14,868 bases of DNA from JBGPYM01 sp041493205 (lineage in GTDB: Bacteria; Bacteroidota; Ignavibacteria; UBA10030; UBA6906): assembly GCA_041493205.1 (NCBI GenBank), contig JBGPYM010000051.1:1-14868 (forward strand), given 5' to 3'. Of this stretch, positions 1 through 6,962 are shown piece after piece. How positions within the stretch are numbered: position 1 is the first letter of the stretch; each line of letters begins with the position of its first letter. A model generated the notes under the pieces. The model was not told the origin of the DNA. It made no database searches and saw nothing but the letters and a program-made list of their open reading frames with translations. Position numbers and translations under genes: made by a program.

Positions 1-165
1 ATGAATTTCCTGATGCTGCTGGATTCGTACCGGATGCTGGTCGACCTTTCGATGGAATCCGTGATGAGCAGGATGGCATACGAACAGACAATCGCACGGC
101 TGGAACGGGAAATCGGCACGCTCGACCTCTCCCGGTTCCTCCCCGTGAATGGAGTGGACCAATGA
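1..165 (+). CDS. TolC/CusC-family outer-membrane efflux channel, C-terminal end (partial)
   Basis: The window opens inside a gene; frame 1 is open for 54 codons and stops with TGA at 163-165. The visible part is helical and amphipathic (LMLLDSYRMLVDLSMESVMSRMAYEQTIARL, split here as LMLLDSYRMLV and LSMESVMSRMAYEQTIARL), and it resembles the last periplasmic helix of TolC-type channels. These trimeric proteins form the outer-membrane exit duct of tripartite pumps. Its stop overlaps the start of the adaptor gene (ATGA), so the two are translationally coupled. The order channel-adaptor-pump is the usual one for heavy-metal efflux operons and is the main support for the call, because so little of the protein can be seen. 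The in-frame ATG at base 1 is probably internal and not the true start. Confidence 0.75.
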   Translation: MNFLMLLDSYRMLVDLSMESVMSRMAYEQTIARLEREIGTLDLSRFLPVNGVDQ

Positions 166-1418
166 ACAAGAACCGCATCATCATCAGTGCTCTCATCCTG
201 CTCCTCGCCCTGGTCATCCTTCTGATCGTCCGACCGTGGGGCGGCCGGGATGCCCGGCCGGATCACGCAACCGGGTCAGCGGCGGAGATCTATACCTGTC
301 CGATGCATCCCTCGGTGGTCTCCGACCGTCCCGGGGCGTGCCCGGTCTGCGGCATGGCCCTGGTGAGGAAATCAAGGCAGGTGGAGGTTTCCATCGACAC
401 GACAAAAGCGCTCCGGGAAGTTTCTCTTTCGCCTGCACAGCGGATCGTCGCCAATGTGTCGACGGTCGCCGTTGCCCGCCGCGCACTCAGCCCGGAGGTC
501 GCCGCCGTCGGCATCGTCACGTTTGCCGAACCGCTCCGGGCGACGGTCGCAGCGCGCTTCCGGGGAAGAATTGAACGGCTCTATGTCGGTGCGACCGGCA
601 GGTTCGTGCCGAAAGGCGCGCCGCTCTTCGCACTCTACAGCCCGGATCTGATCAGCGCGCAGAAGGAATTCCTGGTGGCGCGGGGCATGGGGGACGATGC
701 GGGCCGGTTTCTCGCCGCGGCGCGCGACCGCCTTACGCATCAGTTCGGCCTGATCCCCGCTCAGATCGATTCACTGGAGCGGAGCGGCACCGTGCGCACG
801 TCGGTCGCATTTAGCTCGCCGCTGGAAGGGACCGTGATCCGCAAGGATGTGCAGGAGGGACAGTATGTCGAGGAGGGGACGGTCCTGTACGAACTCGCCG
901 ACCTCCGTCGCGTCTGGTGTGTCTTTGACGTCTATGAAAATGATCTCCGCTTCGTCCGCACCGGCATGGCGGTCGCGATCACGACCGATGCGTATCCGGG
1001 AGAGACGTTCACCGGAACCGTCACGCTGGTCGAGCCGACCCTCAATCCCGAGACCCGGACCGTCCGCGTACGAACCGAGCTTGCAAACCCCGGTGGGCGG
1101 CTGAAGCCCAACATGTTCGTCAACGGGCGGATCGCCGCTCCGGCGGCGCATGTGCTGGCCGTCCCCACAGGCTCAATCCTGTCTACCGGCAAACGGGCGG
1201 TGGTCTGGGTCGAGACCGGCGAGAATCGCTTCTCCCCGCGTACTATCGTGACAGGCGCCTCGGCGGACGGATTCACGGAAGTGCTGAGCGGACTTCATGC
1301 CGGCGAGATGATCGCGGCAACCGGCGGCTTCCTGCTCGACTCGGAAAGCCAGCTGAGTCAGGGAGATGCCGGGCATGAAGACCATGTGCAGCCGGGAGGC
1401 CACAATGACCATAAGTGA
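162..1418 (+). CDS. cusB: CusB-type periplasmic adaptor (membrane fusion protein) of Cu/Ag efflux pump
   Basis: This 418-residue protein joins the inner-membrane RND pump to the outer-membrane channel. A single hydrophobic segment (about residues 6-25) anchors it, facing the periplasm. Directly after it comes a small heavy-metal-binding module with C46-P-M-H49-P and C60-P-V-C63-G-M65, as found in many Cu/Ag adaptors. The remainder has the HlyD/CusB layout: a barrel-sandwich hybrid beginning near RGRIERLYVGATGRFV, a helical hairpin around YSPDLISAQKEFL, the second half of the lipoyl-like domain (SPLEGTVIRKDVQEGQYV), and beta-barrel and membrane-proximal domains. The C-terminus is His-rich (H405, H408, H414, H417). 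It overlaps the channel gene by four bases and lies 33 bases before the pump gene. The Met/Cys/His module favours Cu(I)/Ag(I) over Zn/Co; substrate is inferred from the family. Confidence 0.93.
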   Translation: MNKNRIIISALILLLALVILLIVRPWGGRDARPDHATGSAAEIYTCPMHPSVVSDRPGACPVCGMALVRKSRQVEVSIDTTKALREVSLSPAQRIVANVSTVAVARRALSPEVAAVGIVTFAEPLRATVAARFRGRIERLYVGATGRFVPKGAPLFALYSPDLISAQKEFLVARGMGDDAGRFLAAARDRLTHQFGLIPAQIDSLERSGTVRTSVAFSSPLEGTVIRKDVQEGQYVEEGTVLYELADLRRVWCVFDVYENDLRFVRTGMAVAITTDAYPGETFTGTVTLVEPTLNPETRTVRVRTELANPGGRLKPNMFVNGRIAAPAAHVLAVPTGSILSTGKRAVVWVETGENRFSPRTIVTGASADGFTEVLSGLHAGEMIAATGGFLLDSESQLSQGDAGHEDHVQPGGHNDHK

Positions 1419-1437
1419 CGTGCAATGGGACAGTCCT

Positions 1438-1444
1438 GAGGAGG
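1438..1444 (+). promoter_or_regulatory. Strong ribosome binding site of cusA
   Basis: GAGGAGG with a 7-base spacer before ATG 1452. It fixes the pump start and is much stronger than most other sites in the window. Confidence 0.8.
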
Positions 1445-1451
1445 CACCCGA

Positions 1452-4400
1452 ATGATCGAGCGCATCATAGAGTTTTCGGCGCGAAACCGGTTTGCCGTGA
1501 TCGTCGCCTACGCCGTGGTGATCGGGTTCGGCATCTGGGCGGTCGCCACGACGCCCCTCGATGCGATCCCCGATCTCTCCGAGAATCAGGTGATCGTGTT
1601 CACGGAATGGATGGGACGCTCCCCGAAAATCGTGGAGGACCAGGTGACGTTCCCCCTCGTCACGGCCCTCCAGGGCGTTCCCGACGTTGTCGCAATCCGG
1701 GCGCAATCGATGTTTGGCATGTCGTTCGTCTATATCATCTTCAATGAGCGTACCGACCCGTACTGGGCCCGCAGCCGGGTGCTGGAAAAGCTTGCCACGA
1801 TTCAGGCCTCGCTGCCGCAGGGGGCAAAGACGCAGCTCGGTCCCGACGGCACCGGGGTGGGTCATGTCTTCTGGTACACGGTGGAAGGTCAGCAGGATCT
1901 CGGGACGCTCCGTGCCATACAGGACTGGTATGTCAAACTGAACCTGCAGGGGGTGCAGGGCGTGGCTGAAGTCGCCTCGGTGGGGGGATTCGTCCGTCAG
2001 TACCAGGTGGATGTTGACCCCGCACGGATGAAAGCATACAGCGTCTCCCTGGCCGATATCCGTTCCGCGGTGATGCGCTCGAACAACGACGTCGGCGGAA
2101 AGATCATCGAGGCGTCCGATGAGGAATACTTCATCCGCGGCCAGGGCTATATCCATTCCATCCGGGACGTCGGGGATATCGTTGTCCGCACCGCCCCGGA
2201 TGGCACGCCGGTCTATGTGAAAAACGTCGCGACGATCCAGCTGGGCGGCGACATCCGCCGCGGGTCGTTGGAAAAAGAGGGGAAGGGGCAGGTCGTCGGC
2301 GGCATCGTCGTCATGCGCTACGGTGAAAACGCAAAGGATGTGATCGACCGGGTCAAGAAGCGGCTCGACGAAATCCGTCCGGGACTGCCGCAGGGCGTGG
2401 AGATCAAGACTTCCTACGACAGGAGCAGCCTGATCACGGCGGCGGTGGGAACGCTTGAGCATGCGCTGGGTGAGGCCGCGGTGGTGGTCAGCCTGGTCGT
2501 GCTCATCTTCCTGCTCCACCTGCGGAGCGTTCTCCGCATCATCATTGAGATTCCCGTTGCAGTGCTCTTCGCGTTCCTGCTCATGCGGCTGACCGGGATC
2601 ACGTCCAATATCATGTCGCTGGGAGGGATCGCACTCGCAATCGGCGTCATCGTCGATGCATCGATTGTACTCGTCGAAAATGCGTACCGCAACGTTGCGG
2701 CGGCCCAGGAGGAACGCGGCGACCTGCACCCCGCAGACTATATTGAGATTTCGATCCGCTCTGCGCGGCAGGTCGGGCCCGCCATCTTCTACTCGGTCGG
2801 CATCATGGTCGTCTCGTTCCTCCCCGTCTTCCTCCTCGAGGGACAGGAGGGGAAGATGTTCCATCCGCTGGCGTACACGAAGACGTTCGTCCTGATCGGG
2901 TCGGCCGTGATCGCCATTACGCTCGTCCCGGTCCTCATGACCATGCTCACCCGGGGAAAGTTCCGGAGCGAAAACAAAAACCCGGTGACCCGGCTCCTCA
3001 ACCGCATGTATGAACCGGTGATCCGCTGGGCCCTCCGTCGAAGGGGGATTGCGATCGGCCTTAACGTCCTGGCGCTGGCCGCCGCTGTCCCCATGGTGAT
3101 TTCGATCGGCTCGGAGTTTATGCCCCCGCTCGACGAAGGGAGTCTGCTCTTCATGCCGGTGACGCTCCCGTCGGCCTCGATCACCGAGGTCAACCGGATT
3201 CTTCAGGTGCAGGATGCGATCATCATGTCCGTGCCCGAGGTGGAGACCGTCCTGGGGAAATCGGGAAAAGCCGAGACCTCGACCGATCCCGCGCCTGTCA
3301 GCATGATTGAGTCGATCATCCTCTTGAGGCCGAAGTCGGCGTGGCGTCCCGGCCTCACGAAAAACGACATCATCGCGGAGCTCGATGCGAAACTGCAGAT
3401 CCCCGGCGTCCGGAACGGCTGGACGCAGCCGATCATCAACCGGATCAATATGCTCTCGACAGGGGTGCGCACCGATCTGGGAGTGAAAATATTCGGCAGG
3501 GACCTCGACACGCTCGAAACCCTCGCACTCCGGACAGAACAGATTCTCCGGTCCGTGCGGGGAGCGGCCGATCTGTACGCAGAACGGACGCAGGGGGGGA
3601 GATTCCTTGATATCGACATCGACCGGACAGCCGTCGCGCGGTACGGGATCAGCGTCGCCGATGTACAGGACGTCATCGAGACCGCCATGGGGGGCGAAAA
3701 CATTGGCACGGTAATCGACGGGCGGCAGCGGTTTCCGATACGCGTCCGCTACGGGAGGGAGTGGCGCGACAATCGCGAGGCGATTGCCGCTCTGCTCGTC
3801 CCGGTGAATGTCAGCGCGGGTGTCGCAGCTGGCGGGAACGCGGCGCCCGCGATGAACGTCGGGATGACCGGTGGGTCGATGGCGGACCCTCCGCGGCGTG
3901 GCGCGGTACCGCCTCCGGCAGGTGCCGTCGCGCCCGCCAGGCTCTCGGAACGCTCGTACGTGCCGCTCGGGCAGCTCGCGCACATCGCTGTCGTCCCGGG
4001 GCCTCCGATGATCGCGAGCGAGAATGCGCAGCTCAGGTCGGTCGTGTTTCTCAATGTGCGCGGACGGGACATGGGGAGTTTTGTGGGAGAGGCGAAGGAG
4101 ACGCTTGCGCGCGGGCTGCAGCTCCCTCCCGGATATACTGTGCAATGGAGCGGACAGTGGGAAAACCAGGTACGCGCGAAGGAGCGGCTCCAGCTCCTCA
4201 TGCCGATCGTCTTCTGCATCATCTATCTCATGCTCTACTTTGTCACGAAGGATTTTGCGGAAGCGTTGGTCGTCATGCTCTCTGTCCCGTTCGCACTGAT
4301 CGGCGGCGTTTTTCTGGTCTATGCCCTGGGCTACAACTTTTCGGTGGCGGTGTGGGTCGGGTTCATCGCTCTGTACGGCCTTGCAGTTGAAACGGGGGTA

Positions 4401-4760
4401 ATCATGGTCGTGTACCTCCACGAAGCACTCGACAAGCGGCTTCGGGCGCACGAGCGGGGCGAGCGCGGTCCCGTCACGGAAGCTGATATTGTCGCGGCGA
4501 CCATCGAGGGGTCGGTGCTCCGGCTCCGGCCGAAAGTAATGACGGTGGGGACGGCTCTCATAGCTCTTCTCCCCATCATGTGGAGTACCGGCGTGGGTGC
4601 CGACGTCATGCAGCCGCTGGTCGCCCCGATGATCGGAGGCCTCGTCACCTCCACGGTACACGTCCTGGTCGTGACGCCCATACTCTTCAGCATCATGAAA
4701 CAGCGGGCGCTGCGGCGCGGGACGCTGAAAGTGTCGAGGATGTCGGGTTGGATGAAGTAA
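1452..4760 (+). CDS. cusA: CusA/CzcA-family heavy-metal RND efflux pump, Cu(I)/Ag(I) type
   Basis: A 1102-residue inner-membrane proton antiporter (family usual about 1040). It has TM1 at about 14-34, two large periplasmic parts, and twelve expected helices. The three methionines that bind Cu/Ag in E. coli CusA (M573, M623, M672) align with M568 (FMPVTLP), M618 (APVSMIES) and M667 (NMLSTG). The proton-relay residues D405, E939 and K984 align with D402 (VIVDASIV), E980 (LAVETGVI) and K1028 (LRPKVMTV). These matches argue for monovalent Cu/Ag rather than Zn/Co/Cd; alignment was done by eye against E. coli CusA recalled from memory. Extra length comes mostly from an insert at about 786-835, rich in Ala, Gly, Pro and Met, placed before the YVPLGQLA strand where relatives have only a few residues. 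The gene is preceded by the adaptor and followed 62 bases later by a Met/Cys-rich secreted protein. Confidence 0.96.
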   Translation: MIERIIEFSARNRFAVIVAYAVVIGFGIWAVATTPLDAIPDLSENQVIVFTEWMGRSPKIVEDQVTFPLVTALQGVPDVVAIRAQSMFGMSFVYIIFNERTDPYWARSRVLEKLATIQASLPQGAKTQLGPDGTGVGHVFWYTVEGQQDLGTLRAIQDWYVKLNLQGVQGVAEVASVGGFVRQYQVDVDPARMKAYSVSLADIRSAVMRSNNDVGGKIIEASDEEYFIRGQGYIHSIRDVGDIVVRTAPDGTPVYVKNVATIQLGGDIRRGSLEKEGKGQVVGGIVVMRYGENAKDVIDRVKKRLDEIRPGLPQGVEIKTSYDRSSLITAAVGTLEHALGEAAVVVSLVVLIFLLHLRSVLRIIIEIPVAVLFAFLLMRLTGITSNIMSLGGIALAIGVIVDASIVLVENAYRNVAAAQEERGDLHPADYIEISIRSARQVGPAIFYSVGIMVVSFLPVFLLEGQEGKMFHPLAYTKTFVLIGSAVIAITLVPVLMTMLTRGKFRSENKNPVTRLLNRMYEPVIRWALRRRGIAIGLNVLALAAAVPMVISIGSEFMPPLDEGSLLFMPVTLPSASITEVNRILQVQDAIIMSVPEVETVLGKSGKAETSTDPAPVSMIESIILLRPKSAWRPGLTKNDIIAELDAKLQIPGVRNGWTQPIINRINMLSTGVRTDLGVKIFGRDLDTLETLALRTEQILRSVRGAADLYAERTQGGRFLDIDIDRTAVARYGISVADVQDVIETAMGGENIGTVIDGRQRFPIRVRYGREWRDNREAIAALLVPVNVSAGVAAGGNAAPAMNVGMTGGSMADPPRRGAVPPPAGAVAPARLSERSYVPLGQLAHIAVVPGPPMIASENAQLRSVVFLNVRGRDMGSFVGEAKETLARGLQLPPGYTVQWSGQWENQVRAKERLQLLMPIVFCIIYLMLYFVTKDFAEALVVMLSVPFALIGGVFLVYALGYNFSVAVWVGFIALYGLAVETGVIMVVYLHEALDKRLRAHERGERGPVTEADIVAATIEGSVLRLRPKVMTVGTALIALLPIMWSTGVGADVMQPLVAPMIGGLVTSTVHVLVVTPILFSIMKQRALRRGTLKVSRMSGWMK

Positions 4761-4789
4761 TTGCAAATATCCTCCAACTATCGTATTGT
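4761..4789 (+). promoter_or_regulatory. Candidate sigma70-like promoter for the Met/Cys-rich protein gene
   Basis: TTGCAA (4761-4766) and TATTGT (4784-4789) are separated by exactly 17 bases, each matching 4 of 6 consensus positions. The pair starts directly after the cusA stop, about 33 bases before ATG 4823. It could give the small gene its own transcription in addition to read-through from the operon. By-eye match only. Confidence 0.35.
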
Positions 4790-4822
4790 TGTTCGCTCAC
4801 ATACACTCAAGGAGAAGAACAG

Positions 4823-5074
4823 ATGAAGTTCATATCAGTTGTCGTCGTCACCGTCATCCTGGGAATTGCAGGACTTGCCTATGCGCAGGAGGGGCAGGGA
4901 CAGAAGAAAAAATCGGCAAAGCCAGCGCGCACCATGATGAAGAAAGCCGATGCTGCAACGATGAGCAAAGAAGAATGCGCGGGGATGGGGAAAGAGGAGT
5001 GCGCGAAAATGAAGACTCATGGGTCAATGGAGTGCTGCAAATCAGATTCCACGAAGAGCGCGCCCGAAAAGTGA
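4823..5074 (+). CDS. Secreted Met/Cys-rich small protein, candidate periplasmic metal-binding protein
   Basis: An 83-residue protein I do not recognise as a named family. The start is ATG 4823, because AAGGAG (4809-4814) lies 8 bases upstream and the protein then begins with a clean signal peptide (residues 1-21, ending LAYA before Q22). The reading frame is open further upstream inside cusA, but that part is not credible. The mature part (62 residues) is basic at first (QKKKSAKPAR) and then carries six Met, four Cys and one His: M38, M39, M47, C52, M55, C60, M63, H66, M69, C71, C72. A short tandem repeat is visible, KEECAGM followed by KEECAKM (period 8), each giving a Cys-x-x-Met pair, then GSMECC. 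Soft sulphur ligands and the position after cusA suggest periplasmic Cu/Ag binding or delivery to the pump, as CusF does, but it lacks the CusF OB-fold length and sequence. It could instead be a metal sponge or a small stress protein. Confidence 0.85.
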   Translation: MKFISVVVVTVILGIAGLAYAQEGQGQKKKSAKPARTMMKKADAATMSKEECAGMGKEECAKMKTHGSMECCKSDSTKSAPEK

Positions 5075-5109
5075 GGTTGCTTCCAAATCTGGTCATTTGA
5101 GCCGTGTGA

Positions 5110-5147
5110 CTGATATCATGAGACTTATCATTTTACTGTGATATCAG
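5110..5147. promoter_or_regulatory. Paired TGATATCA palindromes (candidate operator)
   Basis: The 8-base palindrome TGATATCA occurs at 5111-5118 and 5139-5146, 28 bases centre to centre. With flanking bases the two form a perfect 9-bp inverted repeat, CTGATATCA (5110-5118) and TGATATCAG (5139-5147). The pair lies between the Met/Cys-rich protein gene and the response regulator gene, a position suited to an operator or a two-site regulator binding region. Function is inferred. Confidence 0.4.
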
Positions 5148-5265
5148 GCATATGACGCGATAGGCCCCTTTTCTGTTTGACTCTTGGGGCGCATTTGTGC
5201 AATATCGTATAGGTGGCGGTGTCGAATGACTGGCGGGGGCGCCGCCGGAAAAGAGGGTGAGCGAA

Positions 5266-5727
5266 ATGACCATACTCGTCGTTGATGACGAACCGGAATA
5301 CCGGTTGATCATGAGAAGCGTTTTGATGGGCGAAGGGTGGGATGTGTTGCTGGCGGAAAACGGCGAAGAGGGAATGACCAAGCTCCGGGAGTCGAAGGTC
5401 GACCTCATCATCTCCGACATCTATATGCCGCTCATGGACGGGATACGATTTCACCGGACCGTTCGTGCAACGCCGGAGTTCGAAAAGACACCCTTTCTCT
5501 TCGTCTCTGCGTACGACGATCAGCACACGCTGGACGCGGTCAAAGATCCGCGCTACGACGGCTTCCTGAGAAAGGCGCGCCCGGTCGAAGAGCTGATCGA
5601 GTGGATCACGTACCTGACTATGCCGGAAGATAAGCGGGCCAAGCTTCCGCCCGGGGGCACGCGCTCGCGCCTCTCCACGCAGATACGCTTCGGCACCCGC
5701 GGAGGCTCCAACACACCCATATTGTAG
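5266..5727 (+). CDS. Single-domain response regulator (CheY-like receiver)
   Basis: A 153-residue receiver domain with no DNA-binding output domain. The acidic pair D7-D8 (VVDDEP), the phosphoacceptor D51 (IISDIYMP), the switch Ser S81 (LFVSAYDD) and Lys K103 are all present, so it should accept phosphate from a histidine kinase. The Lys is unusual: family members normally have Lys-Pro, here it is K103-A-R-P. After about residue 120 comes a tail rich in Gly, Arg and Ser (PPGGTRSRLSTQIRFG), probably disordered. I chose ATG 5266, with AAGAGGG at 5251-5257 upstream; GTG 5257 is in frame and would add three residues (MSE). No kinase gene is adjacent; the hybrid kinase starting at 8711 is the only one in the window. 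A role in phosphorelay or protein-protein signalling is inferred. Confidence 0.9.
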   Translation: MTILVVDDEPEYRLIMRSVLMGEGWDVLLAENGEEGMTKLRESKVDLIISDIYMPLMDGIRFHRTVRATPEFEKTPFLFVSAYDDQHTLDAVKDPRYDGFLRKARPVEELIEWITYLTMPEDKRAKLPPGGTRSRLSTQIRFGTRGGSNTPIL

Positions 5728-5730
5728 TTG

Positions 5731-5750
5731 CACCGGCGTCCACGCCGGTG
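5731..5750. repeat. Palindromic repeat copy 1 (GCACCGGCGTC family)
   Basis: CACCGGCGT (5731-5739) and ACGCCGGTG (5742-5750) form a perfect 9-bp inverted repeat with almost no loop, starting 4 bases after the response regulator stop. Its left arm, GCACCGGCGTC, is identical to that of copy 2, which starts 37 bases further on. Confidence 0.65.
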
Positions 5751-5767
5751 TTGTTCTCAGGCAGTAG

Positions 5768-5793
5768 CACCGGCGTCTCTGCCGGTGGCTTTT
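5768..5793 (+). terminator. Palindromic repeat copy 2, probable terminator of the response regulator gene
   Basis: CACCGGC (5768-5774), loop GTCTCT, GCCGGTG (5781-5787), then GCTTTT-type T-run to 5793. A 7-bp GC-rich stem followed by T residues fits a weak intrinsic terminator. It shares GCACCGGCGTC with copy 1, so it also belongs to a dispersed repeat family. Confidence 0.5.
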
Positions 5794-5894
5794 CCCCTCT
5801 GTATCTTCTCCCTCGAATTCCATATCTTATCTCTCGACCCGCCTGACCTGCGGGCCCGACCCGTCCTCTCCATCCACCAGCGATCATCCATCTC

Positions 5895-6929
5895 ATGAGC
5901 AATCATATCAGGAAACCTGCGACTCTCATTACCGGCGCGAACGGCGAGATGGGACACGGTCTCATCGAGCGGATCGCCGAAGACGAGTCACAGTCCATCA
6001 TCGCGATCGACGTCCGGCCGATCGATGAATCACTGCAACCGAAATGCACAACCACTATCGTCGGAGATATCCTCGACCAGCGTCTCATGGAGCGCCTCCA
6101 GAGCGAGTACGAAATCCACACCATCTATCACCTTGCAGCGCTCCTCTCCACAAGAGCCGAGTTCACTCCGGAATCGGCGCACAAGGTAAACGTCGAAGGG
6201 ACGATGTATCTCCTGAAGCTTGCCATCGAGCAGTCGCGCTGGCATGGATCTCCCGTGAAGTTCCTCTTCCCGAGCTCGATCGCGGTCTATGGCCTCGCCG
6301 GGCCTGACGCCAAGAAACAGGTGGGCAGAGTGAAGGAAACCGATTGGACCATGCCGAACACCATGTACGGATGCAACAAGCTCTATTGTGAGCACCTGGG
6401 ACGCTACTATGCCCGTCACTACCGCCAGCTTGCCGCGGACTCGGATCAACGGGGAGGAATCGACTTCCGTGCCATACGGTTCCCCGGCCTCATCAGTGCG
6501 GTGACGGTGCCGAGCGGAGGCACGAGCGACTATGCGCCGGAAATGCTTCATGCCGCGGCGCAAAAGAAGCCGTATGCCTGCTTTGTTCGCGCTGACGTCC
6601 GCATACCGTTCATGGCCATGCCGGATGCTGTCACTGCGCTCCTGCAGCTGGAAGCGGCCCCGGCTTCGCAGATCACACGGACGGTGTACAATATCGGCAG
6701 TTTCTCCCCGTCCGCCGGTGAGATCCGCGACATCGTTGTGCGTGAATTCACCGGGGCGGAAATCACGTTCAAGCCCGACGACAAACGGCAGGCGATTGTG
6801 GATTCGTGGCCGGAAGACGTTGACGATACGTCGGCGCGGCGTGACTGGGGGTTCGCCCCGCGGTACAACCTGAAACAGGCATTCGCCGACTATCTCATAC
6901 CCGGCATTCGCAGGCTGTACGGCTCATAA
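5895..6929 (+). CDS. tdh: L-threonine 3-dehydrogenase, short-chain (SDR/epimerase-like) type
   Basis: A 344-residue NAD-dependent enzyme expected to oxidise L-threonine to 2-amino-3-ketobutyrate in the cytosol. The nucleotide-binding motif G14-x-x-G17-x-x-G20 follows the first strand, and the catalytic set is S127/S128 (FPSSIAVYG), Y158 and K162 (YGCNK). Segments typical of SDR-type threonine dehydrogenases rather than sugar epimerases are IRFPGLIS, GGTSDYAPEML and, near the C-terminus, FKPDDKRQAIVDSWP followed by DDTSARRDWGF. It is longer than the usual ~315 residues, partly because of an insert (about RQLAADSDQRGG) after the catalytic helix. The ATG at 5895 lacks a clear Shine-Dalgarno sequence, but it places the Rossmann motif at a normal distance. 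No 2-amino-3-ketobutyrate CoA ligase gene is next to it; the peptidase gene follows after 33 bases. A generic NAD-epimerase is the alternative. Confidence 0.85.
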   Translation: MSNHIRKPATLITGANGEMGHGLIERIAEDESQSIIAIDVRPIDESLQPKCTTTIVGDILDQRLMERLQSEYEIHTIYHLAALLSTRAEFTPESAHKVNVEGTMYLLKLAIEQSRWHGSPVKFLFPSSIAVYGLAGPDAKKQVGRVKETDWTMPNTMYGCNKLYCEHLGRYYARHYRQLAADSDQRGGIDFRAIRFPGLISAVTVPSGGTSDYAPEMLHAAAQKKPYACFVRADVRIPFMAMPDAVTALLQLEAAPASQITRTVYNIGSFSPSAGEIRDIVVREFTGAEITFKPDDKRQAIVDSWPEDVDDTSARRDWGFAPRYNLKQAFADYLIPGIRRLYGS

Positions 6930-6962
6930 AACCACTCTCTCCCCTATCGTAAAGAGATCCCG

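Noticed and set aside
3642..3650. Loss of a substrate methionine in CusA (Ile at residue 733, where E. coli has YGM)
   Set aside because: Counting distances shows the three functional methionines are M568, M618 and M667, all present; residue 733 is not one of them.
1173..4766. 1197-codon open frame on the minus strand opposite cusA
   Set aside because: It is longer than cusA itself, but reads as low-complexity Arg/His/Asp-rich protein without domains. Such frames arise opposite GC-rich genes with biased third positions.
5177..5208. TTGACT followed by TATCGT as a promoter of the response regulator
   Set aside because: The -35 is good, but the spacer is 20 bases; at 17 bases the sequence is a poor CAATAT. 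Not strong enough to list.
5128..5823. 231-codon minus-strand frame across the response regulator
   Set aside because: It runs through palindromic repeats and opposite a clear receiver domain; composition is that of a shadow frame.
5838..5854. Hairpin CCCGC-CTGACCT-GCGGG upstream of the threonine dehydrogenase
   Set aside because: Only 5 bp with a 7-base loop and no T-run; may be chance in GC-rich DNA.
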